A stretch of DNA of 64,000 nucleotides, taken from VXPQ01 sp965223485 (lineage in GTDB: Bacteria > Bacteroidota > Rhodothermia > Rhodothermales > VXPQ01). A program made the translations under genes and the position numbers. The DNA is taken from assembly GCA_965223485.1 (NCBI GenBank), contig OZ244993.1, forward strand, positions 496,001 through 560,000. The letters are read 5' to 3'. A model generated the notes under the pieces. The model saw nothing but the letters and a program-made list of their open reading frames with translations, made no database searches and was not told the origin of the DNA. Below, one piece after another: positions 38,522 through 46,522 of the stretch (its first letter is position 1; the number at the start of each line of letters is the position of its first letter).

Positions 38522-38548
38522 GGGGTCCATAGAGATCCTATAGACCCC
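38522..38548. repeat. Inverted repeat between rho and radC
   Basis: GGGGTCCATAG (38522-38532) and CTATAGACCCC (38538-38548) pair with one mismatch (a wobble in one orientation) around a 5-base loop. No T-run follows on the minus strand, so it is more likely an operator or mRNA structure upstream of radC than an intrinsic terminator. Confidence 0.45.
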
Positions 38549-38589
38549 GAAAGGCGGCAAATATAACCACTGTAGCCCGTGCGTTTGGC

Positions 38590-39711
38590 TTACCCGTACC
38601 CCTCGCTCGGAACCAATTCGTTGAGCAGGTGCGCGTTGGTTGGGGACTGTTGCAGATGACGAAGCAGTGCTTGCATCGCGTCGATAGGGGGCCGCGAGTT
38701 GAGCGCCCGGAACAGCCGATGATGCTGATCTATTGCATCTCCAATGAGTCGTTCTTCGTTGCGCGTACCGCTTTTTCGCAGGTTGATGGCCGGAAAAATG
38801 CGTTTGTCGGCCATCTCCCGGTCCAGCACGATCTCCGAATTGCCCGTTCCCTTGAATTCTTCGAAGATGACGTCGTCCATACGGCTTCCGGTCTCGATAA
38901 GCGCCGTAGCAACAATAGTGAGTGATCCACCCCCTTCGATGTTGCGCGCAGAGCCAAATATCCGCCGGGGGATCTGGAGTGCCTTCGCGTCCAGCCCGCC
39001 GGAAAGCGTGCGCCCGCTTCCGGACTGGTACAAGTTGAAAGTTCGGCCCAATCTCGTCAACGAATCGAGCAGCAGCACCACATCCTTTCCCATTTCCACG
39101 AGGCGCCGCGCATATTCGAGCGCCAGGGTGGAGACACGCACATGATTGTCTTCCTCCCTGTCATTCGAGGAAGCGAACACTTGCGCTGCCGTCGCCCGCT
39201 TGAAGTCGGTCACTTCCTCGGGGCGCTCATCGACAAGCAGCGCCACCAATGCCACATCCGGGTGATTCTGCGTAATACCAGCGGCCATCTTTTTCAGCAG
39301 GATCGTCTTGCCCGTTCGAGGCGGCGCCACGATCAGCGCGCGCTGCCCCTTCCCGATGGGGGACACGAGGTCCACGACGCGCATGGAAATGTCTCCAGGG
39401 GCTGTGACCAGTTCCAGTTTCTCATCGGGGTAAATGGTTTGCCCACCGTCGAAATCGGGCACCTCGGCCCACGCTTCGGCGGGCATGCCCATCACGCTGT
39501 CGATGCGAGCTACCTGCAAGGCGCCCTTGCGCCCTGGTCGCAAGGTACCTGTCATGAGGCACCCGTCCCGAAGGTGAAATTTTCGCACCAGCGGGGGCGA
39601 TGTAAAGGGGTCGCTGTTTCCTTTTGGCAAATCCGGGTGAAAGGCCCGGATGAAACCGAATTTTTTGTCCCCGATCATCTCGAGGAGACCTTCAAAGTGT
39701 TGTTCCGACAT
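38590..39711 (-). CDS. rho: Transcription termination factor Rho, short form without the N-terminal domain
   Basis: 373-residue hexameric RNA-dependent ATPase that terminates transcription. The RNA-binding cold-shock-like domain starts at once (EGLLEMIGDKKFGFIRAF). Walker A APPRTGKTILLKK lies near residue 130, followed by DERPEEVTDFKR, Walker B VVLLLDSLTRLGR, the Q-loop region SGGLDAKALQ and the R-loop EFKGTGNSE. Family members are usually ~420 residues or more and begin with a helical Rho_N domain, which is missing. In-frame TGA 10-12 bases upstream of the ATG excludes a longer start. All catalytic motifs are intact. Confidence 0.93.
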   Translation of the reverse strand: MSEQHFEGLLEMIGDKKFGFIRAFHPDLPKGNSDPFTSPPLVRKFHLRDGCLMTGTLRPGRKGALQVARIDSVMGMPAEAWAEVPDFDGGQTIYPDEKLELVTAPGDISMRVVDLVSPIGKGQRALIVAPPRTGKTILLKKMAAGITQNHPDVALVALLVDERPEEVTDFKRATAAQVFASSNDREEDNHVRVSTLALEYARRLVEMGKDVVLLLDSLTRLGRTFNLYQSGSGRTLSGGLDAKALQIPRRIFGSARNIEGGGSLTIVATALIETGSRMDDVIFEEFKGTGNSEIVLDREMADKRIFPAINLRKSGTRNEERLIGDAIDQHHRLFRALNSRPPIDAMQALLRHLQQSPTNAHLLNELVPSEGYG

Positions 39712-39981
39712 GAAATTCAGTCAGTTGGCAAGGGAAGCGGACCAAACGCATTGCATGCAACCACCCTGCCCGGCAACAATAATTCGATGCAGGGAGGGAA
39801 CGCGCGCGACGCGCTTCGTACATTTAATACCGCATACGCCATGCGGCGGGAAACCGATAGATGAAAGGCTCGGCGAATGATTCGACGAACGATCGCAACC
39901 TGGTTTCCAGGGCGTGCGGCCGAAAAACGGAAAACCCGGAGAAAGATGGGATGTACAGAACTCCAACATTATAGCAGGACA

Positions 39982-40815
39982 ATGAGTTCCGAATCGTCAT
40001 CGCAAGCAAAAAACGGCGCCGCGGCCCCCGGATCGTACGGAGCGGAAATGCTGCGTCGCACGATAACGGGCAACGCATCGGCTCCTCCCGTTCTCCTTCT
40101 CCACGGATGGGGAAGCAGCGCCGCTAATATGGCCCCGATAGCCCGATCGCTTGCCTCGGATTACCGGGTAATAAACATTGATCTCCCTGGACACGGTCAT
40201 TCGCCCGCGCCCACTGAGGTCATAGGGATACCGGAGCATGCTGCACTTATCAAGGAGATCATTGACGCTCACATCGGGGAACCGGTTACGATGGTGGGGC
40301 ACTCCAACGGAGGCCGGATTGCACTCTACATGGCTTCGCATCAGGTCTATAAACCACTCATCCGTCATCTGGTGCTCGTCAGCCCCTCGGGCGTTACGCC
40401 AGACCGATCCATCGGGTACTATCTTCGGCGAACCATTGCAAATCTGCTCAAGGCTCCCTTCCGACTTGTGCCCGAGCCGCTTCGTGCCTACGGACTCGAC
40501 TGGCTAAGGCATTCGCTCGCGTGGCGGGCGCTTGGATCGTCGGATTACCGCGCCGTCGAAGGCATCATGCGCAGCGTCTTTGTTCGCATGGTGACCTGTC
40601 ATCTCGATGAGCGTGTGCAGGAAATCGATGTTCCTGTACTACTCTTTCGAGGCGATCGGGATACGGCCATATCACAACGGCAGATGGAATATCTTGTACA
40701 CACCATCCCCGATGCGGGCCTTGTGGTACTCGAAAATGCGGGACACTACGGCTACATGGACGATTTCGCCACGTTCATTGCCGCCACCCGCCATTTCCTG
40801 AAAACAGCCTGCTGA
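39982..40815 (+). CDS. Alpha/beta hydrolase
   Basis: 277 residues from ATG 39982, which precedes the first recognisable strand; the frame is open upstream to an ATG at 39877 but that part is basic and unconserved. LLLHGWGSS (oxyanion strand), nucleophile Ser in MVGHSNGGRIA, acid Asp in FRGDRDTAI, and His in ENAGHYGYMDD complete the triad. Substrate unknown: esterase, lipase or C-C hydrolase are all possible. It is divergent from rho and followed 76 bases later by the MurF-like gene. Nothing clear is seen in the 270-base divergent gap. Confidence 0.88.
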   Translation: MSSESSSQAKNGAAAPGSYGAEMLRRTITGNASAPPVLLLHGWGSSAANMAPIARSLASDYRVINIDLPGHGHSPAPTEVIGIPEHAALIKEIIDAHIGEPVTMVGHSNGGRIALYMASHQVYKPLIRHLVLVSPSGVTPDRSIGYYLRRTIANLLKAPFRLVPEPLRAYGLDWLRHSLAWRALGSSDYRAVEGIMRSVFVRMVTCHLDERVQEIDVPVLLFRGDRDTAISQRQMEYLVHTIPDAGLVVLENAGHYGYMDDFATFIAATRHFLKTAC

Positions 40816-40891
40816 AAAACAACTCGTTTACAAGCAGCCTGCCGACAACCGACTTGCTGCAAAACACCTGACGCCGCACCGGGTTCCCTCC

Positions 40892-42514
40892 ATGTTCATC
40901 ATCCCGTTTCTTGCTGTTGTCACGACCCTGTTTGCGGGATGGCGCGCAGCGCGGCGGCTGCGCTATTTTCTGCATGCATTTCAGTTGCACGGCTACAAGC
41001 CCGGCGAATTCCGGGCCTGGGTTGTCCATCGTTTCCGTACGCTCGTATTCCGTCTCTCACACAAGCTTGCGCTCGCGGAGTTGGTTCTCGTAGCCGTCGC
41101 TGCCGCTTTTCTTGCCCCGCTTCCCGTCGCCGCTGTTGCATTGCCCCTCTGGGCCGTTACCTTTGCCTCCTCGCGCCGCTACCGGAGTGACCGTGAGAAA
41201 AAACCCCTGAAGTACACAAACCGGATGCTCCGCCTGCTGGTGACCGCCGCTTTTCTGGCGGTTCTTCCCATTGCAGGGGGATTGTTCGTCTGGCTCCGGG
41301 GCGATCTCGCCGATCTCATCTGGTATCTGGGGGGCTTATTTCTGGCGGATTTCCTGGCGCCTGCCTGGGTGCTTCTTGCCGCCGCCCTGATGCATCCTGT
41401 GGAACGACGTATCCGGGAAGGTTTCAAGCGGCAGGCCCGCCGCCGACTCAGCCGCCGGTCCGATCTGAAGATTATTGCCGTTACCGGATCCTACGGAAAA
41501 ACGAGCACCAAGACCCTCATCGGAGACATTCTTGGACTGCGTTACCAGACCCTGATCACTCCCGGTTCCTACAACACGCCCATGGGACTCTGCCTCGTCG
41601 TCAACAACATGTTGCGGGCGGAGCACCAGGTCCTTGTGCTTGAAATGGGCATCCGGCGCCCCGGCGATATGGACGAACTGTGTGGCATGGTCCGGCCCCA
41701 TATCGGCGTAGTGACGTCGATCGGGATCGCGCATCTGGAAAGCATGGGGACCATCGACCGTATTGCGGACGAGAAAGCCCGCATGGTCGCCAGCATGGAC
41801 GCGGGCGGCGTAGCCGTTCTCAACATGGACGACGACCGGGTGGTGGCCATGCGAGAGCATGCCCGCGGCCGGATATGGCGCATTTCCGCGCAGGGTCGGC
41901 CAGGCGCCGACCTTGCGGCCTTCGACATCCGGTACGACCATCGAGGAACGTCCTTTCTTGTGTGCGACAAGAACGGAACGGAGCAGCGTTTCCGGACCCG
42001 GCTGCTCGGAGCGCACAACGTAACCAACATTCTCCTGGCGCTGGCGGTCGGATGCGAGATGGGGTTGCACTTGCGCCAGATGACGCACGCCGTGGAGCGC
42101 ATCGAGCCCGTTCCGCACCGGCTCCAGTTGCGCCGGGAGGGCCCCGTAACCATCATCGACGACGCCTTCAACGCCAATCCGGTCGGAGCGCTGAGCGCCG
42201 TGGAGATACTCGGAACGTTCCGCTCGGGGCGGCGCATCGTCGTGACTCCCGGCATGATTGAACTCGGCGAGCGGCAACAGGAAGAGAACCGCTTGCTGGG
42301 CGAGCATATCGCCGACCATGCGGACCTTGCGCTTCTCGTGGGTCGCAAGCAAACCGCCCCTATTCGGGAGGGGCTCCGGGCCAAAAATTTTCCGACAGAA
42401 AATCTGCACGTCTTCGACGCCTTGCGAGACGCACAAGCTTTCCTCGCATCGTTCCTCCGCGAAGGGGATGTCGTCCTCTACGAGAACGACCTGCCGGATC
42501 AGTACGACGAATAG
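40892..42514 (+). CDS. MurF-like Mur ligase with an N-terminal membrane region
   Basis: 540 residues. The first ~190 residues contain about four hydrophobic segments (MFIIPFLAVVTTLF; LVLVAVAAAFLAPLPVAAVALPL; LLVTAAFLAVLPIAGGLFVWL; LGGLFLADFLAPAWVLLAAAL), which cytoplasmic MurF lacks. The ligase part then begins with the P-loop AVTGSYGKTSTKTLI and continues with LEMGIRRPGDMDEL, SIGIAHLESMGTI, LLGAHNVTNILLALAV and DDAFNANPVGALSAVEIL, matching MurF (addition of D-Ala-D-Ala to UDP-MurNAc-tripeptide). Either a membrane-tethered MurF or a related ligase with another substrate. rnhB follows after 14 bases. Confidence 0.82.
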   Translation: MFIIPFLAVVTTLFAGWRAARRLRYFLHAFQLHGYKPGEFRAWVVHRFRTLVFRLSHKLALAELVLVAVAAAFLAPLPVAAVALPLWAVTFASSRRYRSDREKKPLKYTNRMLRLLVTAAFLAVLPIAGGLFVWLRGDLADLIWYLGGLFLADFLAPAWVLLAAALMHPVERRIREGFKRQARRRLSRRSDLKIIAVTGSYGKTSTKTLIGDILGLRYQTLITPGSYNTPMGLCLVVNNMLRAEHQVLVLEMGIRRPGDMDELCGMVRPHIGVVTSIGIAHLESMGTIDRIADEKARMVASMDAGGVAVLNMDDDRVVAMREHARGRIWRISAQGRPGADLAAFDIRYDHRGTSFLVCDKNGTEQRFRTRLLGAHNVTNILLALAVGCEMGLHLRQMTHAVERIEPVPHRLQLRREGPVTIIDDAFNANPVGALSAVEILGTFRSGRRIVVTPGMIELGERQQEENRLLGEHIADHADLALLVGRKQTAPIREGLRAKNFPTENLHVFDALRDAQAFLASFLREGDVVLYENDLPDQYDE

Positions 42515-42528
42515 CCGCCGGTATTGCT

Positions 42529-43140
42529 ATGGCTGCCCAGCCCAAGCTCCCTTCATATTGCTCTGAACACACCCTCCGGCAACAAGGCTACGAACGCATT
42601 GCCGGCATAGACGAAGCGGGGCGAGGATGTCTGGCGGGCCCTGTCGTTGCTGCTGCCGTGATTCTTGCTCCCGGCACGCACCTTCCGGGCCTGACCGACA
42701 GCAAACTTCTCTCGCGGACCATGCGCGAGAAACTGGCCGCGTCTATCCGGGAAAGTGCGTCGGGCATCGGTGTCGGCCTGTGTTCGCCACAGGAAATAGA
42801 CCGTCTGAATATCCTGTGGGCGGCCATGGAGGCCATGCGGCGCGCGGTCTCGAACCTTGCTCCCGAACCGGACTATCTGCTGATCGACGGGAACCGGTGT
42901 TTCCCCAATGCAACGTGGCCCTTCGAAACGATCGTACAGGGCGACCGCCGGCGCCATACGATTGCGGCGGCGTCCGTCATCGCCAAGGTTGAGCGCGACC
43001 GCCTGATGCACAGGTTGCATGATGACTATCCCGCCTATGCGTGGAAGGCGAATGCAGGATATCCTACCAGGCAGCACTATGCGGCGCTGGCCCGGCACGG
43101 CCCGACCCCGCACCACCGCCGTTCGTTCCGGCTGACATGA
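42529..43140 (+). CDS. rnhB: Ribonuclease HII
   Basis: 203 residues. Catalytic Asp/Glu in AGIDEAGRGCLAGPVVAAAV, a second acidic residue in YLLIDGNRCFP, and KVERDRLM with HDDYPAYAWKANAGYPTRQH near the C-terminus define the family. It removes misincorporated ribonucleotides and RNA primers from DNA. Closely spaced behind the MurF-like gene and convergent with aroK. Confidence 0.95.
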   Translation: MAAQPKLPSYCSEHTLRQQGYERIAGIDEAGRGCLAGPVVAAAVILAPGTHLPGLTDSKLLSRTMREKLAASIRESASGIGVGLCSPQEIDRLNILWAAMEAMRRAVSNLAPEPDYLLIDGNRCFPNATWPFETIVQGDRRRHTIAAASVIAKVERDRLMHRLHDDYPAYAWKANAGYPTRQHYAALARHGPTPHHRRSFRLT

Positions 43141-43207
43141 AGGACTGCTATGCAGCATGCCGGAGGAGGAATAGCGATGCCCGGAGCGGGATACATTGAG
43201 CCGGCTT

Positions 43208-43756
43208 TTACTTTCCGCCTTTCTTTTCCAGCGCTTCTATAGCCATTGAGACGGTGCTCTCCAAAGGCCCCTCCCCGACATCCAGCACGATGTCAGCCTG
43301 TTCGTAGAACGATTCCCTTTGGGCCAGCAATGCCGCAATGCGTTCGCGCAAGGAGGCTCCGGACAGAGGATGACCTTCCTCATGCAGCATGGGACGAGAT
43401 GCGGCGCTTTTTTCAAGTCGATCCGCCAGATGCCGGGGCGTCATGCGGAGATAGATCAGGCGCCCCTGCGTCTTTGTGAAACGCAAGTTGTCCTCCCGGG
43501 TGACTGCACCGCCTCCAAGAGCAATAACAATCCGGTCGGCGTAGGATGCTGTACGTAACTGCTCGGTTTCGAGGCGTCGGAACGCTTCTTCTCCCTGATT
43601 GGCAAAGATAGTCTGCACCGTGCCGCCCACCGCCCGCTCGATGTCCCGATCAAGATCGACGAAGCTATATCCAAGCCGATCCGCGAGGCAGGGTCCGAGG
43701 GTGCTCTTGCCGCTCCCCATAAAACCCGTCAGATAGATGCGCGTAGGAACGGTCAT
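43208..43756 (-). CDS. aroK: Shikimate kinase
   Basis: 182 residues from ATG 43756, placed just before the P-loop GFMGSGKSTLGPCLA; the upstream open frame has no similarity to the family. DLDRDIE carries the substrate-binding Asp, FRRLETEQL and ALGGGAV are standard, and RPMLHEEG lies in the lid. It phosphorylates shikimate in aromatic amino acid biosynthesis. A compact palindromic stretch directly abuts its start codon. Confidence 0.93.
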   Translation of the reverse strand: MTVPTRIYLTGFMGSGKSTLGPCLADRLGYSFVDLDRDIERAVGGTVQTIFANQGEEAFRRLETEQLRTASYADRIVIALGGGAVTREDNLRFTKTQGRLIYLRMTPRHLADRLEKSAASRPMLHEEGHPLSGASLRERIAALLAQRESFYEQADIVLDVGEGPLESTVSMAIEALEKKGGK

Positions 43757-43783
43757 CGGGAATATTCCGGGAATATATCCCGG
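43757..43783. promoter_or_regulatory. Palindromic element directly upstream of the aroK start codon
   Basis: CCGGGAATATATCCCGG (43767-43783) forms a 6-bp hairpin with a 5-base loop, and the neighbouring GGAATATTCC (43759-43768) is a perfect palindrome. The block occupies the ribosome-binding region of aroK. It may be an operator or an occluding mRNA hairpin. Nothing else is apparent in the 193-base aroK-truA gap. Confidence 0.4.
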
Positions 43784-43949
43784 TCTGTGTGCAGATTGTC
43801 GGCGGAGAAACGTTCCCCGGCGCAGGTGCAGGGAATAACAGGGACAGTAGCAACCCCGAACGATCCATAAGGCAGACGTCTGGTCTACTGGCCGCACGAC
43901 CCAACCGGCGCGTGCAAAATACGATATCTGCCGATGCGACGCGCATACG

Positions 43950-44699
43950 ATGCCTGTATACCGCATGACGATAGAATACGACGGCGCGCCTTTTTCCGGA
44001 TGGCAAATTCAACCGGGAAGGCCGACGGTGCAAGCCGCGCTCGAAGAGGCGCTTGCAACAGCCTTGCGCACCCCGACAGGAATTGTCGGGGCAGGACGCA
44101 CCGACGCCGGCGTACACGCCCGGGGACAGGTCGCACACTTCCTTGCCCCGGGGAGCACTGTAGATACGCGCCGTCTTCTTGCTTCCCTGAACGGTCTTCT
44201 TCCCGACGCTATCGCCATCCGCACCCTCGCCGTTGCTCCCGATGGTTTTCATGCCCGCTACGATGCCCGCCTCCGGCGCTACCGCTACTACATCACAACC
44301 GGGTTTCGCGCCCTCGATCGACATATGCGCGTACATATTCGGCCGGAGCCGGATTTCGCCCTCATGCAGGCTGCTGCGAATGCACTCCTCGGCGAGCACG
44401 ATTTCGATACGTTCTGCCGTACGCAGTCGGAGACGAAGAACCGCGTTTGCACCCTGCACCAGGCGCACTGGACGCGCGAATCCGGCGACGGCGATGCGTA
44501 TTTCGAAATAGCGACGAACAGGTTCCTGCACGGCATGGTGCGCACCATCGTGGGGACCCTGCTGGAAATCGGGCACGGCAAACGTCCTGTGGACGATATG
44601 GCCCGCCTCCTTACCCGGAAAGATCGTCGCGCCGCCGGGCCCTCGGCGCCTGCCCATGGACTTGTGCTCGAGGAAGTAGTGTATGGGGAGATTGTGTAG
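43950..44699 (+). CDS. truA: tRNA pseudouridine synthase A
   Basis: 249 residues. The catalytic Asp lies in GAGRTDAGVHARGQVAHF; the opening YRMTIEYDGAPFSGWQIQP, then RRYRYYI and NRFLHGMVRTIVGTLLEIG are typical. It isomerises uridines 38-40 in tRNA anticodon stems. tadA, another tRNA-modifying enzyme, lies two genes downstream. Confidence 0.95.
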   Translation: MPVYRMTIEYDGAPFSGWQIQPGRPTVQAALEEALATALRTPTGIVGAGRTDAGVHARGQVAHFLAPGSTVDTRRLLASLNGLLPDAIAIRTLAVAPDGFHARYDARLRRYRYYITTGFRALDRHMRVHIRPEPDFALMQAAANALLGEHDFDTFCRTQSETKNRVCTLHQAHWTRESGDGDAYFEIATNRFLHGMVRTIVGTLLEIGHGKRPVDDMARLLTRKDRRAAGPSAPAHGLVLEEVVYGEIV

Positions 44700-44719
44700 G
44701 GCGGAGATGGGCGCCGGAA

Positions 44720-44932
44720 ATGCCAGTAATGTATATTACCGACGATATGGACATCCAGAAACTGCTAAGGTGGATTGCGGTCGTCATCGTACTGATCGTG
44801 GCAGGTGGCGTGCTCAGCGTCATTCTCAAGGTAGGTGCGGCTATTGGCCGGATTGCATTGCCGGTGTTGCTTGTCCTTCTCGTCATCGCCATCATTCTCC
44901 GGTTCATCGACGCCCTCCGGCGCCGGCGTTGA
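44720..44932 (+). CDS. Small two-segment membrane protein
   Basis: About 70 residues from ATG 44720; ATG 44729 or 44747 are alternatives, and I cannot decide by ribosome-binding site. Two hydrophobic stretches (LLRWIAVVIVLIVAGGVLSVIL and IALPVLLVLLVIAIILRFI) are separated by a short KVGAAIGR loop, and the tail ends in basic DALRRRR, suggesting a hairpin with both ends in the cytoplasm. No family recognised. It sits between truA and tadA on the same strand. Confidence 0.6.
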   Translation: MPVMYITDDMDIQKLLRWIAVVIVLIVAGGVLSVILKVGAAIGRIALPVLLVLLVIAIILRFIDALRRRR

Positions 44933-44960
44933 TCTTGCCGGTTCTCATGAGCCTGTCCGT

Positions 44961-45437
44961 ATGAGTTTGTCCGACTTCCTGGAACCGGATAGAAAATGGA
45001 TGCAACTCGCCCTCAAGGAAGCTGAAGCGGCCTGGGACGAGGATGAGGTGCCTGTCGGCGCAGTCGTGGTGCATGCCGGCGAGATTGTCGGGCGGGGCCG
45101 CAACATGGTCGAGCGTCTGCAGGATCCAACCGCCCACGCAGAAATGATCGCCCTTACGGCAGCGTGCGAAACCCTCGGGGCGAAAATCCTTCGTGGATGT
45201 ACGCTCTACGTAACCCTTGAACCCTGCCCCATGTGCGCCGGCGCACTCGTGTGGGCGCGCATCGACCGGCTCGTGTTCGGGGCATTCGATGAAAAAGCCG
45301 GCGGCGCCTCGACCCTGTACGACATTCCGAGAGATCAGCGACTCAATCACCAGGTGGAGGTCGTATCAGGCGTCGAAGGAGAACGCGCCGCCGAACTCAT
45401 GCAAGCTTTCTTTCGGAAGCGCCGTATCGCCCTGTAG
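44961..45437 (+). CDS. tadA: tRNA-specific adenosine deaminase
   Basis: 158 residues from ATG 44961. Zinc deaminase motif HAEMIAL (His ligand and catalytic Glu) and PCPMCAGAL (Cys ligands), with VPVGAVVVHAGEIVGRGRN at the N-terminus. It converts A34 to inosine in tRNA-Arg(ACG). The start is set by the usual distance to the first strand. ypdA follows after 24 bases. Confidence 0.94.
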   Translation: MSLSDFLEPDRKWMQLALKEAEAAWDEDEVPVGAVVVHAGEIVGRGRNMVERLQDPTAHAEMIALTAACETLGAKILRGCTLYVTLEPCPMCAGALVWARIDRLVFGAFDEKAGGASTLYDIPRDQRLNHQVEVVSGVEGERAAELMQAFFRKRRIAL

Positions 45438-45461
45438 CCCCTGAACCCCCTTGTACGCGCC

Positions 45462-46466
45462 ATGACGGACGTAGTTATCGTCGGCGCCGGCCCCGTTGGG
45501 CTGGCCTGCGCCATCCGGGCCCAACGCGAAGGGCTCCGTGCCGTTGTCGTGGAGAAAGGCACGGTCGTACAGTCCCTCGTCGGTTACCCTGTGAAGATGG
45601 AGTTCTTCTCGACCCCCGAACTCATTGAGATCGGCGGGCACCCTTTCCCCGTACACGGGCAGAAGCCGCTTCGCGAAGAGGCCATCGAGTACTACCGCCG
45701 CGTGGCGCAGAACGAAAACATCGCCATCCGCCTGTACGAGCGTGTCCAGCGGATAGACGGGGAATGCGACGCCTTCCGGATCGTCACGGACAAGGAAGTC
45801 ATAGCAGCCCGGCGCGTGGTAATCGTGACCGGCTTCTTCGACTACCCGAACCTGCTGCATGTCCCTGGAGAGGATTTGCCGAAAGTAACCCATTACTACA
45901 AAGAGCCCTATCCGTATTTCGGGCAGCGCGTAGCAGTGATAGGGGCGCGAAATTCGGCAGCGAAGGCCGCACTGGACTGTTGCCGGCATGGAGCGCACGT
46001 CACCCTCCTTGTGCGGGGGCCGGAACTCTCGAATAGGATCAAATACTGGATCAAGCCCGATCTCGAAAACCGAATTAAACAAGGCGCCATCGCAGCCCGG
46101 TTCGAAACCGTCGTTCGGGAAATCAGGGAATCTTCTCTGGTCATCGAAGGCCCTGATGGCGTAGACGAGATTGAAAACGACTACGTCCTCGCGCTCACAG
46201 GCTATCATCCCGACTACTCGTTTCTGGAGACTGTCGGCATCGAGATCGCCACGGACGCATGGAATACCCCCATCTTCGATGCGCAATCTTTTGAAACCAC
46301 GCGCAAAGGCTTGTACATCGCGGGCACCGTATGCGGAGGACGTCGGACAGGCCGGTGGTTCATCGAAAACGGACGGGTCCATGCACAGCAGATCATGCGC
46401 CATATCGCGGGCCGGGAGTTTGAACCCGTCGATTTCGAGAAGCGCCACTGGATTACGGCAGAATAA
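45462..46466 (+). CDS. ypdA: YpdA-family bacillithiol disulfide reductase
   Basis: 334-residue FAD/NAD(P)H flavoprotein. The FAD dinucleotide motif VIVGAGPVGLACAI is at the very start, a second nucleotide motif VIGARNSAAKAAL lies near residue 165, and ALTGYHPDYSFLE and RKGLYIAGTVCGG are typical of the YpdA/Bdr group rather than thioredoxin reductase (no CxxC). It is thought to reduce bacillithiol disulfide, implying use of bacillithiol as low-molecular-weight thiol. It converges on the cytochrome gene. Confidence 0.9.
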   Translation: MTDVVIVGAGPVGLACAIRAQREGLRAVVVEKGTVVQSLVGYPVKMEFFSTPELIEIGGHPFPVHGQKPLREEAIEYYRRVAQNENIAIRLYERVQRIDGECDAFRIVTDKEVIAARRVVIVTGFFDYPNLLHVPGEDLPKVTHYYKEPYPYFGQRVAVIGARNSAAKAALDCCRHGAHVTLLVRGPELSNRIKYWIKPDLENRIKQGAIAARFETVVREIRESSLVIEGPDGVDEIENDYVLALTGYHPDYSFLETVGIEIATDAWNTPIFDAQSFETTRKGLYIAGTVCGGRRTGRWFIENGRVHAQQIMRHIAGREFEPVDFEKRHWITAE

Positions 46467-46522
46467 GCGACTCAGCGACAGATTGCTCCCTGCACACCCC
46501 AAGCAGGCTCGCCCCCCCGCAA

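Noticed and set aside
38502..38589. Possible riboswitch or small RNA between rho and radC
   Set aside because: Only one simple inverted repeat fits; the space is too short for a recognised riboswitch class.
39712..39981. Rho upstream gap searched for a tRNA or leader RNA
   Set aside because: No cloverleaf, anticodon arm or T-loop (GTTCGA) consensus is visible; only GC-rich sequence and an unconserved open frame.
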